Below, piece by piece: positions 38,916 through 46,978 of a DNA stretch of 64,000 nucleotides (positions within the stretch are counted from its first letter, which is position 1; every line of letters begins with the position of its first letter). The DNA lies in the NCBI GenBank assembly GCA_947178145.1, contig CAMWXE010000012.1, positions 1 through 64,000 on the forward strand. Direction: 5' to 3'. Position numbers and translations under genes: made by a program. The DNA comes from an uncultured Lachnospiraceae bacterium. Lineage in GTDB: Bacteria > Bacillota > Clostridia > Lachnospirales > Lachnospiraceae. The notes below the pieces were generated by a model. It had not been told where the DNA came from, did not search any database, and was given only the letters and a program-made list of their open reading frames with translations.

Positions 38916-40013
38916 GTGGAAAGCAATACAGCAAAAAAGAATGCGATTGGTACATCCAGCATAGCATATGACAGTCCGGTATGGATCATGGGGAGCGGTT
39001 CGATTGTGGGGCAGATGGAGAATGAAGGGCCGCTTGCAGGAAGTTTTGACAAGGTAAGCGATGACAAAAATGACATGTTTGGGGAGGACTCCTGGGAAAA
39101 AGCGGAGAGTGCGCTGCAGAAAGAGGCAGTAGCGCTCACACTGTCAAAAACGAGTGCTGAGGCAGGTGATATTCGATATTTATACGCAGGTGATCTTTTG
39201 GGACAGAATATCGCAAGCTCATTTGGCCTGATGGATTACAATATTCCATTGTTTGGATTGTATGGTGCCTGCTCGACCTGTGGAGAATCGCTTTGCCTCG
39301 GAAGCATGAGTGTGGCAGCAGGATATGCAGACCGTGTCATGAGTCTCACCTCAAGTCATTTTGCGAGTGCGCAGAAGGAGTTTCGCTATCCGCTTGAGTA
39401 TGGTGGGCAGCGGCCGCTGTATGCATCCTGGACCGTGACCGGAAGCGCTGCTTTTCTATTGCAGAGTGAAAATGCATCCGGGAAATCAGTATCCGGCAAG
39501 ACAATCAAAAACGAGTATGAGGGAAAATATCAGAAAAAAGTTGGAATAACTGGTGTCACGGTCGGACGGATAGAAGATTATGGCATCAAAGATTCCTTTA
39601 ATATGGGATGTGCAATGGCACCGGCTGCGGCGTGGACAATCGCGACAAATCTGAAAGACTTCGGCAGAAAACCGCAGGACTACGATGCTATTTTTACCGG
39701 AGATCTCGGAAGTGTCGGACAACAGGCATTATTCCAGCTCCTGTCACAGGAGAAGATTGATATCAGTGACAGGCACTATGACTGTGGATTGCTGATCTAT
39801 GACACCGAGAAGCAGGATGTACACGCGGGGGGAAGTGGCTGCGGTTGTTCCGCTGTCGTTCTGTCGGCGCACATTTTGCCCAAAATGGCGAAAGGAGAAT
39901 GGAAGCGTGTACTGTTTGTACCGACGGGGGCGCTGCTCAACAAGACTTCTTTCAATGAGGGCCAGAATGTGCCGGGGATTGCGCACGCGGTAGTAATTGA
40001 GGTGTGCAATTGA
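38916..40013 (+). CDS. spoVAD: Stage V sporulation protein AD
   Basis: 365 residues with a thiolase-like fold (ASSFGLMDYNIPLFGLYGACSTCGES). SpoVAD is part of the forespore inner-membrane complex that moves dipicolinic acid. GTG 38916 is supported by AGGAGG seven bases upstream. Oddly, neither spoVAC nor spoVAE is adjacent: spoVAE lies 2.2 kb downstream and spoVAC is not in the window. No clean forespore promoter was found in the 155-base gap after trpS. Confidence 0.92.
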   Translation: MESNTAKKNAIGTSSIAYDSPVWIMGSGSIVGQMENEGPLAGSFDKVSDDKNDMFGEDSWEKAESALQKEAVALTLSKTSAEAGDIRYLYAGDLLGQNIASSFGLMDYNIPLFGLYGACSTCGESLCLGSMSVAAGYADRVMSLTSSHFASAQKEFRYPLEYGGQRPLYASWTVTGSAAFLLQSENASGKSVSGKTIKNEYEGKYQKKVGITGVTVGRIEDYGIKDSFNMGCAMAPAAAWTIATNLKDFGRKPQDYDAIFTGDLGSVGQQALFQLLSQEKIDISDRHYDCGLLIYDTEKQDVHAGGSGCGCSAVVLSAHILPKMAKGEWKRVLFVPTGALLNKTSFNEGQNVPGIAHAVVIEVCN

Positions 40014-40082
40014 CGGTGTAGTGCGACAAAATGCACTAATTGAGTAAAATATTCAGAAAATTCAGAAAATAGACTTAATTTT

Positions 40083-40122
40083 TTGACAAATGGTTCGATA
40101 TAATATATGAAGGAAGTTGACA
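40083..40122 (+). promoter_or_regulatory. Unresolved promoter region before the small unknown gene
   Basis: The 223-base gap after spoVAD has TTGACA at 40083 and again at 40117, and TATAAT at 40099, but the first pair is only 10 bases apart and no pair has normal spacing. GTCATA is repeated around 40131-40156. Transcription of the next gene probably starts here, but the exact promoter is unclear. Confidence 0.25.
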
Positions 40123-40182
40123 TAGGTTCATGTCATAAAAGAATGTCATAAGTCATAGACCTTAAGATTATCTTAGAGTGCT

Positions 40183-40209
40183 TGTATGAGAAGCGGGGAG
40201 TCTCATACA
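40183..40209 (+). promoter_or_regulatory. Leader hairpin ahead of the 40,237 gene
   Basis: TGTATGAGA (40183-40191) and TCTCATACA (40201-40209) form a perfect nine-base-pair stem with a nine-base purine/GGGG-containing loop, 11 bases before the ribosome site GGAAAGGAG. No T-tract follows, so it is more likely a translational or RNA-stability element than a terminator. Confidence 0.5.
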
Positions 40210-40236
40210 TCATATATAAGGGAAAGGAGTTGTTCT

Positions 40237-40800
40237 ATGGAGGTAAGAGGTGCAAATGCTGCCCTGACAAACAGAGCAGCGGCGGCAATCGACAACTCGG
40301 GTTCGAACAGTAAAGAACAGCATCAGGCGATGAGAGTGAACAATGCTGTTCTGGATGAGAATCCAGAGCTTGATGACCAGTCGGTTGAGGTCTCAATATC
40401 GGCAGCCGGGCTTAAGAGAAGTCTGTTATTGGAAAAACAAGCTGAAAAGGAAGAGAATGCGGGCGGTGAGGAAAGCTTTTCTGGAGAGGCAGAGCTTGAG
40501 GACATGATGAAAAAGATGGAAGGGCTCTCCAGTCAGGTGATTAATGGACATTTTTCCATTACAGACAGACTGAACTTTAATATCGAGATTGATAAGCTCA
40601 CCAATGAGCTGAACCGGTTAAGCGGCAATACAGCTGTGATAACCAGGAATGACTGCGGCCAGCTGGCACAGCGGATCTCAGACCTGACGCGCGTAATCAG
40701 TGATGCAGCCGTTTACCGCAACAGTGCGCGCACTGTATTTATGGTCAACTCAAAACAGTCTTTCAAGCCTATGAACACAAGACTGGATATTGTTTTATAA
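40237..40800 (+). CDS. Unknown soluble protein
   Basis: 187 residues, no signal peptide or membrane segment. Residues about 25-100 are polar and low-complexity with an SVEVSISAAGLKRSLLL helix; the last 80 are helical with NIEIDKLTNELNRLSG and an ISDLTRVISDAAVYRN segment. I do not recognise the family. ATG 40237 is set by GGAAAGGAG seven bases before. It stands alone between a leader hairpin and an intrinsic terminator, so it is a single-gene transcript. Confidence 0.75.
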   Translation: MEVRGANAALTNRAAAAIDNSGSNSKEQHQAMRVNNAVLDENPELDDQSVEVSISAAGLKRSLLLEKQAEKEENAGGEESFSGEAELEDMMKKMEGLSSQVINGHFSITDRLNFNIEIDKLTNELNRLSGNTAVITRNDCGQLAQRISDLTRVISDAAVYRNSARTVFMVNSKQSFKPMNTRLDIVL

Positions 40801-40810
40801 AAAAGTAATA

Positions 40811-40841
40811 AAAATCGAATGCGAAGGCACTCGATTTTTTT
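40811..40841 (+). terminator. Intrinsic terminator
   Basis: AATCGAATGC pairs with GCACTCGATT around a GAAG tetraloop (one A-C mismatch) and is followed by seven Ts, 11 bases after the unknown gene. Confidence 0.85.
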
Positions 40842-40842
40842 C

Positions 40843-40874
40843 TTGACATTTTGGATGTCTTGTCACAAGATAAT
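40843..40874 (+). promoter_or_regulatory. Possible promoter for the 84-residue gene
   Basis: TTGACA (40843-40848) directly after the terminator, with GATAAT at 40869-40874 at a long 20-base spacing or AAGATA two bases earlier. The position is right for the next gene, but the spacing is poor. Confidence 0.35.
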
Positions 40875-40893
40875 AGATGAGGAAGTGATCTGC

Positions 40894-41148
40894 ATGCGCA
40901 GGATGGATTTTAAGATGGAACGCCCGGGACAGGTGAAGGAAGGCGACCAGGTCACCGTCACGGAGGGTGTACTGCCAAGCAACTATTACTATACGATTAA
41001 TCCGGCAGTGGCCATGTCAGGGAATATTCCATTCCGGGACAGGCTCAAATCCAAAAGTGGTACAGTCGTTTCGGTCGAGGAGAATACGAGAGGCTACTAT
41101 GTCACAGTGGAGTTTGATGAGCCGGAAGGAGTGAAGTGTGAAGTGTGA
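40894..41148 (+). CDS. Small unknown protein, SH3-like beta fold
   Basis: 84 residues from ATG 40894, which has GAGGAAG upstream. The pattern [11 protein letters not shown] ... [29 protein letters not shown] alternates like a small KOW/SH3-type beta barrel. I do not recognise a family and give no function. Its stop codon lies inside the left arm of a long inverted repeat. Confidence 0.6.
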   Translation: MRRMDFKMERPGQVKEGDQVTVTEGVLPSNYYYTINPAVAMSGNIPFRDRLKSKSGTVVSVEENTRGYYVTVEFDEPEGVKCEV

Positions 41149-41204
41149 AGAGAATTTCTAAGCCTGTAAAAGACACAGGCTAAGAAATTCTAAAACTTCA
41201 CACT
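41142..41204. repeat. Long imperfect inverted repeat between two genes
   Basis: AGTGTGAAG then a 17-base arm (41151-41167, ending GCCTGT) is mirrored by ACAGGC... (41175-41191), then AAAA and CTTCACACT. The inner arms match at 16 of 17 positions and the outer nine at all positions. It overlaps the upstream stop codon and ends 11 bases before the ridA ribosome site. There is no T-tract. Confidence 0.8.
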
Positions 41205-41225
41205 GGAAAAGGAGGATATGAGATT

Positions 41226-41603
41226 ATGAAAAAAATTAGTACAGACAAGGCGCCGGCAGCGATTGGCCCTTATTCGCAGGCTGTCATGGCGGGAGATTTT
41301 TTGTATGCATCGGGACAGATCCCGATCAATCCGGCGACAGGAACTGTGGAAGCGGAAGGCATCACAGCGCAGGCGGAACAGTCTATGCGCAATGTAGGAG
41401 CGATTTTAGAAGCAGCTGGTGTAAACTATGACAATGTGGTTAAGACGACGTGCTTTCTGGCTGACATTGCTGATTTTGCGGCTTTTAATGAAGTGTATGC
41501 AAGGTATTTTACCCAGAATCCCGCGAGGAGCTGTGTGGCAGTGAAGGATTTACCCAAGGGCGTACTCTGTGAGGTTGAAGTCATCGCATACCTTGGCGAT
41601 TGA
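41226..41603 (+). CDS. ridA: RidA family enamine/imine deaminase
   Basis: 125 residues with GPYSQAV, GQIPINPATG and the C-terminal CEVEVIAYLG strand; the substrate-binding Arg in NPARSCVAVKDLPKG is present. RidA clears reactive 2-aminoacrylate and related enamines made by PLP enzymes. AAAGGAGG lies 10 bases before the ATG. Confidence 0.93.
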   Translation: MKKISTDKAPAAIGPYSQAVMAGDFLYASGQIPINPATGTVEAEGITAQAEQSMRNVGAILEAAGVNYDNVVKTTCFLADIADFAAFNEVYARYFTQNPARSCVAVKDLPKGVLCEVEVIAYLGD

Positions 41604-41620
41604 GCAGGGAGTGAAAAGCC

Positions 41621-42121
41621 TTGAGAATGAAAAATATCGTACTGATCGGTATGCCAGGTGCCGGTAAGAGTACAGTTGGTGTTGTCCTTGCGAAAAATAT
41701 GGGAATGTCATTTCTGGATTCCGACCTTGTGATACAGGAGCGGGAGGGAAAGAAGCTTCATGAGCTGATAGAGGAGCATGGAATGGATGGCTTTCTCGCG
41801 ATAGAAGGCCGTGTGAATGCTTCCCTGAATCCCAAGACGGCAGTGATTGCAACAGGTGGGAGTGCCGTCTACAGTGAGGAAGCGATGGAGCATCTGCGCA
41901 GCATTGCAATGATCTGCTATCTGAAGCTGCCATATCGGAGCATCGAGGAACGTCTCGGCGATCTGGCGGAGCGGGGCGTTGTGCTCAGGGAAGGTGAGAC
42001 GCTGTATGAGCTCTATGAGGAGCGCGTTCCCCTGTATGAAAAATATGCGAATATCACAGTGGAGTGCGAAAATAAAAATATTCGTGAGATTGTCACAGAA
42101 CTGTCAAAACGACTAAAATAG
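41621..42121 (+). CDS. aroK: Shikimate kinase
   Basis: About 166 residues. P-loop GMPGAGKSTVG, the DSD shikimate-binding motif (FLDSDLVIQ), an EGRVN helix and ATGGSAVYS in place of the more usual GGG motif; the lid REGETLYELYEERVPLYEK follows. It phosphorylates shikimate in aromatic amino-acid synthesis. TTG 41621 fits the GGGAG ribosome site better; ATG 41627 is the alternative. Confidence 0.9.
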   Translation: MRMKNIVLIGMPGAGKSTVGVVLAKNMGMSFLDSDLVIQEREGKKLHELIEEHGMDGFLAIEGRVNASLNPKTAVIATGGSAVYSEEAMEHLRSIAMICYLKLPYRSIEERLGDLAERGVVLREGETLYELYEERVPLYEKYANITVECENKNIREIVTELSKRLK

Positions 42122-42129
42122 AATTCCAT

Positions 42130-42223
42130 TCATAAAAAATCAAAAATACCACATACTAATCCTGATGAAAAACAAGAAGTTGTGTAGCAGTAGATAGACA
42201 CAGTTTCTGGAAAGGTATGTGGT
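42130..42223 (+). promoter_or_regulatory. spoVAE leader: forespore-type promoter or long hairpin
   Basis: CATACTA at 42152-42158 with TCATA at 42130-42134 (17-base spacer) is close to the sigma-G pattern. In the same region ACCACATAC (42148-42156) pairs with GTATGTGGT (42215-42223) and T-rich sequence follows, which would fold over the spoVAE ribosome site AAAGG if transcribed from aroK. The two readings exclude each other on one transcript. Confidence 0.4.
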
Positions 42224-42227
42224 TTTT

Positions 42228-42590
42228 ATGATGGATTATATCAATGCATTCTGGGTTGGAGGGGTGATCTGCGCACTTGCACAGATATTTCTCGACCGCA
42301 CGAAGATGCTTCCCGGGCGTGTGATGGTGCTTTTGGTCTGCACCGGCGCGGTCATAAGCTTTTTTGGATGGTATGAGCCCTTTGCGGAGTATGCGGGCGC
42401 AGGTGCCAATGTGCCTCTTCTGGGATACGGGAATATCCTTATGAAAGGGGTGAAGGAGGCAGTTGACAAGGACGGCTTTATTGGGCTGTTCAAGGGCGGT
42501 TTCACCAACGGAGCTGTAGGGTGCAGTGCGGCGCTGATCTTTGGCTATCTTGCAAGTCTTGTATTTCACTCTAAGGTGACCAAAGCATAG
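42228..42590 (+). CDS. spoVAE: Stage V sporulation protein AE
   Basis: About 120 residues, three or four membrane segments, with the SpoVAE pattern FWVGGVICALAQIF, LPGRVMVLLVCTGAV, YEPFAEYAGAGANVPLLGYG and GGFTNGAVGCSAALIFGY. Part of the dipicolinate channel of spores. ATG 42228 is preferred (MMDYINAF); GTG 42219 is too close to AAAGG. It is separated from spoVAD by ridA and aroK, an unusual arrangement. Confidence 0.9.
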   Translation: MMDYINAFWVGGVICALAQIFLDRTKMLPGRVMVLLVCTGAVISFFGWYEPFAEYAGAGANVPLLGYGNILMKGVKEAVDKDGFIGLFKGGFTNGAVGCSAALIFGYLASLVFHSKVTKA

Positions 42591-42592
42591 CA

Positions 42593-43102
42593 TTATACTT
42601 CTTCAAAATCCAGTCCAAAACCGGACAGGAGCTGGCGCACATAAGTTTCCCACAATCGATCAACGCTTTTATCCATGATAAAGGTCGTGAATGCACTTCC
42701 GGTAATGCATGTTACCTTGCCATTGTCATAGCGGACATTGAGAACGAGGGAACGAATCAGATTGGCTGCAACTCCGCATTCTGGATTTGCAGCTATTTTT
42801 TCAATCAGCTGCGGCGTGGCGTGGAGCACCACCTTAAAGGAAACAGGCGTCTTTTTCCCCTTAATCAATTGAAAGCAGACTGGCCGGATATCACTCCAGG
42901 AGGAAAAGACAAGCGACTTCCGGCTGCTTTCCAATGTTTCCAGCTCCTCGCTGCTGTAGAATTCCTTTACAAGATGCCCGTCAATGTGAAACGTGTTAAA
43001 GGTGGTAATGACGGCTTCTTCCACCAGAAAAGAGTCGAACTGCTCCGAGCGGAGCAGGGAGTTCATCATGTTTTTTGTTCCTTTTATTTCTAATGCAATC
43101 AT
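42593..43102 (-). CDS. DUF5721-type protein
   Basis: 169 residues, no membrane segment. MIALEIKGTKNMMNSLLRSE ... FDSFLVEEAVITTFNTFHIDG resembles the DUF5721 family common in Lachnospiraceae; the function is unknown to me. AAGGAG precedes the start. It is convergent with spoVAE, with only two bases between the stop codons and no obvious terminator. Confidence 0.75.
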   Translation of the reverse strand: MIALEIKGTKNMMNSLLRSEQFDSFLVEEAVITTFNTFHIDGHLVKEFYSSEELETLESSRKSLVFSSWSDIRPVCFQLIKGKKTPVSFKVVLHATPQLIEKIAANPECGVAANLIRSLVLNVRYDNGKVTCITGSAFTTFIMDKSVDRLWETYVRQLLSGFGLDFEEV

Positions 43103-43132
43103 ATACTTCTCCTTATTTACTTCAATGCTCTA

Positions 43133-43161
43133 AGTATAATCGTATTTGTCGAAAACTTCAA
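43133..43161 (-). promoter_or_regulatory. Minus-strand promoter for the DUF5721 gene
   Basis: Read on the minus strand, TTGAAG (43156-43161) and TATACT (43133-43138) are separated by 17 bases and lie about 30 bases ahead of the start codon. Confidence 0.6.
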
Positions 43162-43178
43162 GTATTTGTAAAAAGTCC

Positions 43179-43207
43179 TTTTCAAATAGAATGATATGTG
43201 ATATGAT
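43179..43207 (+). promoter_or_regulatory. Extended -10 promoter for degV
   Basis: TTTTCA (43179-43184), 17 bases, then TATGAT (43202-43207) with the extended TGA just before it. It lies back to back with the minus-strand promoter in the divergent 160-base gap. Confidence 0.5.
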
Positions 43208-43263
43208 GGTACATAGTTATGAAAACTACGTAAAATAGTGTATAGGAATTTGAAAGGTAGAGA

Positions 43264-44106
43264 ATGATGAAATATAAGATAGTTGTTGATAGCTGCTGTG
43301 AGCTTCCGCAGGATTTTAAGAAGGATGAGCGATTTGAGATTGTGCCGCTGACACTCATTGTAGGCGACCAGTATGAGAAAGAAGACAACATGGAATTTAA
43401 CCAGCGGGAGTTTCTGGATGCGGTAGCGGCCTGTCCCACGTGTCCGAAATCAGCATGTCCCTCTCCAGAGCGATATCGGGAGGCGTACGTGACATCAGCG
43501 GAGCATGTGTATGTGGTGACACTGTCCTCAAAGCTCAGCGGCAGCCATAACAGCGCAGTCCTCGGAAAGGATTTGTATCACGAGAAGTATGGGGAGAAAG
43601 CAATCTATGTAATTGATTCCAGGTCGGCATCCTGTGGGGAGACACAGATTGTCTGTCAGATTATGGAGCTGGAGGAACAGGGCCTTCCTTTTGCGGAGAT
43701 CACAGAGCGCATCGAGCAGTTTGTCAAGGGGATGAACACCTACTTTGTCCTCGAAAATCTTGATACACTCAGGAAAAATGGACGGCTTTCAGGTGTCAAG
43801 GCGCTTGTGGCTTCCACGCTTAACATAAAGCCTGTCATGGGAGCGGATGATGGCAGCATCATACAGCTCGGACAGGGAATCGGCATGAAGAAGGCGTTGA
43901 CGAAAATGGCGGACACCGCGATAGAGGAAGCAGTGGATTCGGAGAATAAGCGGCTTATGATCACACATTGCAATAATCCAAAGGCGGCAGAATGTGTGCG
44001 CAGACATATTGAAGAGAAACGGCGCTTCAAGGAGACATTGATTCTTGATACAGCGGGTGTAAGCAGTATGTATGCCAATGAGGGCGGCGTGATTGTGACG
44101 ATATAA
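43264..44106 (+). CDS. DegV family fatty-acid binding protein
   Basis: 280 residues with the DegV-type opening KIVVDSCCELPQ, TLSSKLSGSHNSA for the carboxylate, and DSRSASCGE and LDTLRKNGRLSG in the middle. DegV/FakB proteins hold a fatty acid for the FakA kinase. GAAAGG precedes the ATG. A bidirectional terminator follows. Confidence 0.9.
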   Translation: MMKYKIVVDSCCELPQDFKKDERFEIVPLTLIVGDQYEKEDNMEFNQREFLDAVAACPTCPKSACPSPERYREAYVTSAEHVYVVTLSSKLSGSHNSAVLGKDLYHEKYGEKAIYVIDSRSASCGETQIVCQIMELEEQGLPFAEITERIEQFVKGMNTYFVLENLDTLRKNGRLSGVKALVASTLNIKPVMGADDGSIIQLGQGIGMKKALTKMADTAIEEAVDSENKRLMITHCNNPKAAECVRRHIEEKRRFKETLILDTAGVSSMYANEGGVIVTI

Positions 44107-44121
44107 GTGATATTACACTAC

Positions 44122-44156
44122 AAAAAATGGATGAACTAATCAAGTTCATCCATTTT
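44122..44156. terminator. Bidirectional intrinsic terminator
   Basis: AAATGGATGAAC (44125-44136) pairs perfectly with GTTCATCCATTT (44144-44155). Six As on the left give a T-tract for the minus strand; TTTT on the right serves the plus strand. It overlaps the last codons of the minus-strand LytTR gene and stops degV as well. Confidence 0.8.
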
Positions 44157-44849
44157 CTGTTTCAGAGCTTTGTATTCCCGATAGCGCAGGAGGGGGACTG
44201 CCAGTTCTTTGTAATCCTGCATGACAAGAGCGACAGGCATAACGGCAGACACGTACTTAAAGTTGGCAATGCTCTTTTTGTTTACACGCGCAAACTCATC
44301 AAAAGGTTCAAAGATCTGGCGGAGTTCCTCAATCGGTTCATCGATTTCCATGGAAGATCCGTCCGTCAGATAGAGCCTGCAGGCATTATTCTCCTCAAGG
44401 GCGTACATAATGGAATACTTGGGTACACGATTGGGGACAGTGCTTGTGTGTACTGTCACAGTGACAACATGTCCGATAACATTGGCATCGCCCAGTGCCA
44501 GAAATTCTGGGAGCGGGTCCGGGATATAGGGCTTCCGGGCATGTACGACATAGTCTGGAAGGTTGGGAATCCTGGTGTAATCAATCTTGTCCGAATACAG
44601 TACCAGCGGAGCGTGATATCCCATGGCATTCAGGTGCTCAATAATAAACTCCACAATGCCAGACTCAGAACTCATATCCATGAAAATCAGGTTGTATTTC
44701 AAGGGGTTGGCGAGAAAGTGCATCTTTTCGCCGTAGGAGTCTACATACAAAATATTCGGTGTGCCGGCGCGCTTGTCGGACTCCCTCGAGAGCAGACGCT
44801 CTAAGTGCTTGCGGTCTGCTACATTATCGTCACAAATTGCTATATGCAT
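44136..44849 (-). CDS. LytTR-type response regulator
   Basis: 237 residues. The receiver domain opens with MHIAICDDN and has the phosphoacceptor Asp in NLIFMDM; the C-terminal half is LytTR-like, with RLYLTDGSSMEIDEP and RVNKKSIANFKYV. These regulators bind direct repeats upstream of targets in bacteriocin, virulence or autolysin systems. No histidine kinase is adjacent. The start is chosen at the conserved receiver N-terminus, with AGAGGTG about ten bases before; the frame continues further upstream with non-coding-like sequence. Confidence 0.88.
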   Translation of the reverse strand: MHIAICDDNVADRKHLERLLSRESDKRAGTPNILYVDSYGEKMHFLANPLKYNLIFMDMSSESGIVEFIIEHLNAMGYHAPLVLYSDKIDYTRIPNLPDYVVHARKPYIPDPLPEFLALGDANVIGHVVTVTVHTSTVPNRVPKYSIMYALEENNACRLYLTDGSSMEIDEPIEELRQIFEPFDEFARVNKKSIANFKYVSAVMPVALVMQDYKELAVPLLRYREYKALKQKMDELD

Positions 44850-45118
44850 AGTCTGTATACACCTCTTTTTATCAGAATTTCCTAACCACGTTCTTATGAT
44901 GTGCCAATCACAGGTAAATACTGATATAGTACACTTGCGCTGGCATATTTGCCAGACAGTTCGGATATCAGTCCCCGGTGCTGTCGCATTATTCACAAAA
45001 GTTGTCATAAAGAAGTGGAAAAGTTTGTTATTATTACTATAATAGCACAATTGCCATAGTAGAAACAAGTGTTATTTGAAATAAAAAGTGATGTATATTG
45101 GGTGTCTGCCGATTTACG
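44850..45118. other. Intergenic region without a recognisable gene
   Basis: 269 bases between the LytTR gene and the DUF1294 gene. It is AT-rich near 45020-45100, with no convincing coding frame, terminator or well-spaced promoter on either strand. Confidence 0.5.
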
Positions 45119-45394
45119 TTACCCCCTCTTTAAAATCAGCATGGCAAGCAAAATCTGCAAAATCAGGATCAACGGCATTCCATACACAAAATACCAGTGT
45201 CTGGTCTTGTGATGGAATACCCGCATACCAAGAATAGAACCGGCGCTTCCACCGATGAGGGCAAAGAGGAAGAGTGTGGATTCGCGGACACGCCAGCGGT
45301 GTTTGACGGCCTTTCTCTTGTCAATGCCCATCACCGTAAAGCCGGTTATATTGATCAGGATCAGATATAATACAACAATGTTAAGCATATTCAT
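45119..45394 (-). CDS. DUF1294 membrane protein
   Basis: 91 residues with three hydrophobic segments and the typical MGIDKRKAVKHRWRVRESTL segment and the HHKTRHWYFVYGMP loop of DUF1294. The function is unknown. It follows argG on the same strand after 54 bases and may be read through from it. Confidence 0.85.
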   Translation of the reverse strand: MNMLNIVVLYLILINITGFTVMGIDKRKAVKHRWRVRESTLFLFALIGGSAGSILGMRVFHHKTRHWYFVYGMPLILILQILLAMLILKRG

Positions 45395-45448
45395 AATGGC
45401 TCTCTTTAATCTGTGTTAAGGCCTGCACGTTATGCCTTTGGATTTTTA

Positions 45449-46663
45449 TTACTTTTCATTCTCCTGCATTTTCATTGCGCGGACTTTGCAGGACAGGCCA
45501 AAGAGGTTGATGAAGCCTTCTGCGTCGTGGTGGTCATACAAATCACCTGTCGTGAAGGAGGCAATCTTTTCATTATATAATGAATAGGGGCTTGTCTCGC
45601 CAGCTTTGATGATGTTTCCTTTATAAAGCTTGAATTTCACTTCGCCGGTCACATATTCCTGTGTTTTTTCGATAAACGCCTGAATTGCCTCGCGCTTTGG
45701 CGTGAACCATTTTCCTTCGTATACTGTGTCAGCAAGCTTGTTGCCCATTTCTTTCTTTAAGGTGTAGGTGTCACGGTCGAGAATCAATTCCTCGAGCTGC
45801 TGGTGTGCTTCCATCAGAATTGTTCCGCCAGGTGTCTCATACACGCCGCGCGACTTCATTCCAACAACTCGGTTCTCAACGATATCAACGATACCAATAC
45901 CATGTTTTCCGCCGAGTCTGTTCAGCTCTTTGATAATGTCAGAAACTTTCATTTCTTTGCCGTTTACAGACTTTGGAACACCTTTCTCAAAAGTCATTGT
46001 CACATATTCGCCTTCGTCGGGAGCTTTCTCCGGTGTGGTGCCAAGCACCAGCAGATGGTCGTAGTTTGGCTCATTGGCTGGATCTTCAAGCTCCAGCCCC
46101 TCGTGGCTGATGTGCCAGATATTTCTGTCGCGGCTGTAGGAGCTGTCTGCCGAGAACGGAAGATGAATGCCGTGCGCCTTACAGTATTCAATCTCAGACT
46201 CACGGGAATCCATCGTCCACTTGTCATTTCTCCACGCAGCGATAATCTTGATGTCAGGAGCCAGCGCCTTGATGCCAAGCTCAAAACGAATCTGGTCGTT
46301 GCCTTTGCCGGTAGCGCCATGGCAGATGGCAGTAGCGCCTTCTTTTCTCGCAATTTCCACAAGCTTCTTCGCGATGAGCGGTCTTGCCATAGAAGTGCCG
46401 AGAAGGTATTTATTCTCATAGATGGCGTTTGCCTGCACACAGGGAACAATATATTCGTCGCAGAATTCATCGATTACATTTTCGATGTAAAGCTTCTCTG
46501 CGCCACAGGATTTTGCGCGCTCCTCGAGTCCGTCAAGCTCCTCCTCCTGCCCACAGTCGACGCAGACACAGATGACTTCGTAATCAAAGTTCTCCTTTAA
46601 CCATGGGATGATTGCAGTGGTGTCAAGACCACCGGAATAGGCAAGTACTACTTTTTCTTTCAT
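45449..46663 (-). CDS. argG: Argininosuccinate synthase
   Basis: 404 residues. The ATP-binding [10 protein letters not shown]-loop, [11 protein letters not shown] and the Cys-rich [11 protein letters not shown] region identify the enzyme joining citrulline and aspartate. AAGGAG precedes the start. argH is not adjacent. The control region upstream is rich in TGTATAAAT-type dyads, consistent with arginine repression. Confidence 0.96.
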   Translation of the reverse strand: MKEKVVLAYSGGLDTTAIIPWLKENFDYEVICVCVDCGQEEELDGLEERAKSCGAEKLYIENVIDEFCDEYIVPCVQANAIYENKYLLGTSMARPLIAKKLVEIARKEGATAICHGATGKGNDQIRFELGIKALAPDIKIIAAWRNDKWTMDSRESEIEYCKAHGIHLPFSADSSYSRDRNIWHISHEGLELEDPANEPNYDHLLVLGTTPEKAPDEGEYVTMTFEKGVPKSVNGKEMKVSDIIKELNRLGGKHGIGIVDIVENRVVGMKSRGVYETPGGTILMEAHQQLEELILDRDTYTLKKEMGNKLADTVYEGKWFTPKREAIQAFIEKTQEYVTGEVKFKLYKGNIIKAGETSPYSLYNEKIASFTTGDLYDHHDAEGFINLFGLSCKVRAMKMQENEK

Positions 46664-46737
46664 AATATGGATTCTCCTTTTGGTATATAAAATTTGTATA
46701 AAACTATTAAAACAGCCGTTTCAAACGCTCTATTGCT

Positions 46738-46782
46738 ACTATACATCATTGCAATGTATAAATCAAGTGCAAATTTATACAT
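46738..46782 (-). promoter_or_regulatory. argG promoter with overlapping operator dyads
   Basis: On the minus strand TTGATT (46761-46766), a 17-base spacer and TATAGT (46738-46743) form a good promoter. ATGTATAAAT (46754-46763) and its exact reverse complement ATTTATACAT (46773-46782) flank the -35, and another TATACAT/ATGTATA pair (46740-46760) covers the spacer. The half-sites resemble ArgR/AhrC boxes, which is inference. Confidence 0.6.
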
Positions 46783-46904
46783 TTTATTGCCGGAAAAATC
46801 GTATATTTATGTAAATAATTGAAAAGTTGATGAATAATATACTGAATATTATGAATAAAAATTCATACTGTCCAGATTGGGTGTTTCGGGTTCGGGAAGA
46901 TTCA

Positions 46905-46934
46905 TTGCAGTCAACGGGTACGATGTGTTATAAT
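46905..46934 (+). promoter_or_regulatory. Promoter for the Rpn-like gene
   Basis: TTGCAG (46905-46910), 18 bases, then TATAAT (46929-46934) preceded by TGT (extended -10). It is 45 bases before the start codon. Confidence 0.6.
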
Positions 46935-46978
46935 AAAATCGCATAGAGGGGTCTGTGTAATGCGAAGGAGTTCGTTTT

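Noticed and set aside
40083-40104. TTGACA/TATAAT pair as a sigma-A promoter
   Set aside because: The elements are only 10 bases apart, which sigma-A does not use.
44127-44804. 225-codon plus-strand frame opposite the LytTR gene
   Set aside because: It lies over a response regulator with receiver and LytTR motifs and begins inside the bidirectional terminator.
45803-46600. Long plus-strand reading frame opposite argG
   Set aside because: It is antisense to a full, motif-complete argG, has no ribosome site and no recognisable domain.
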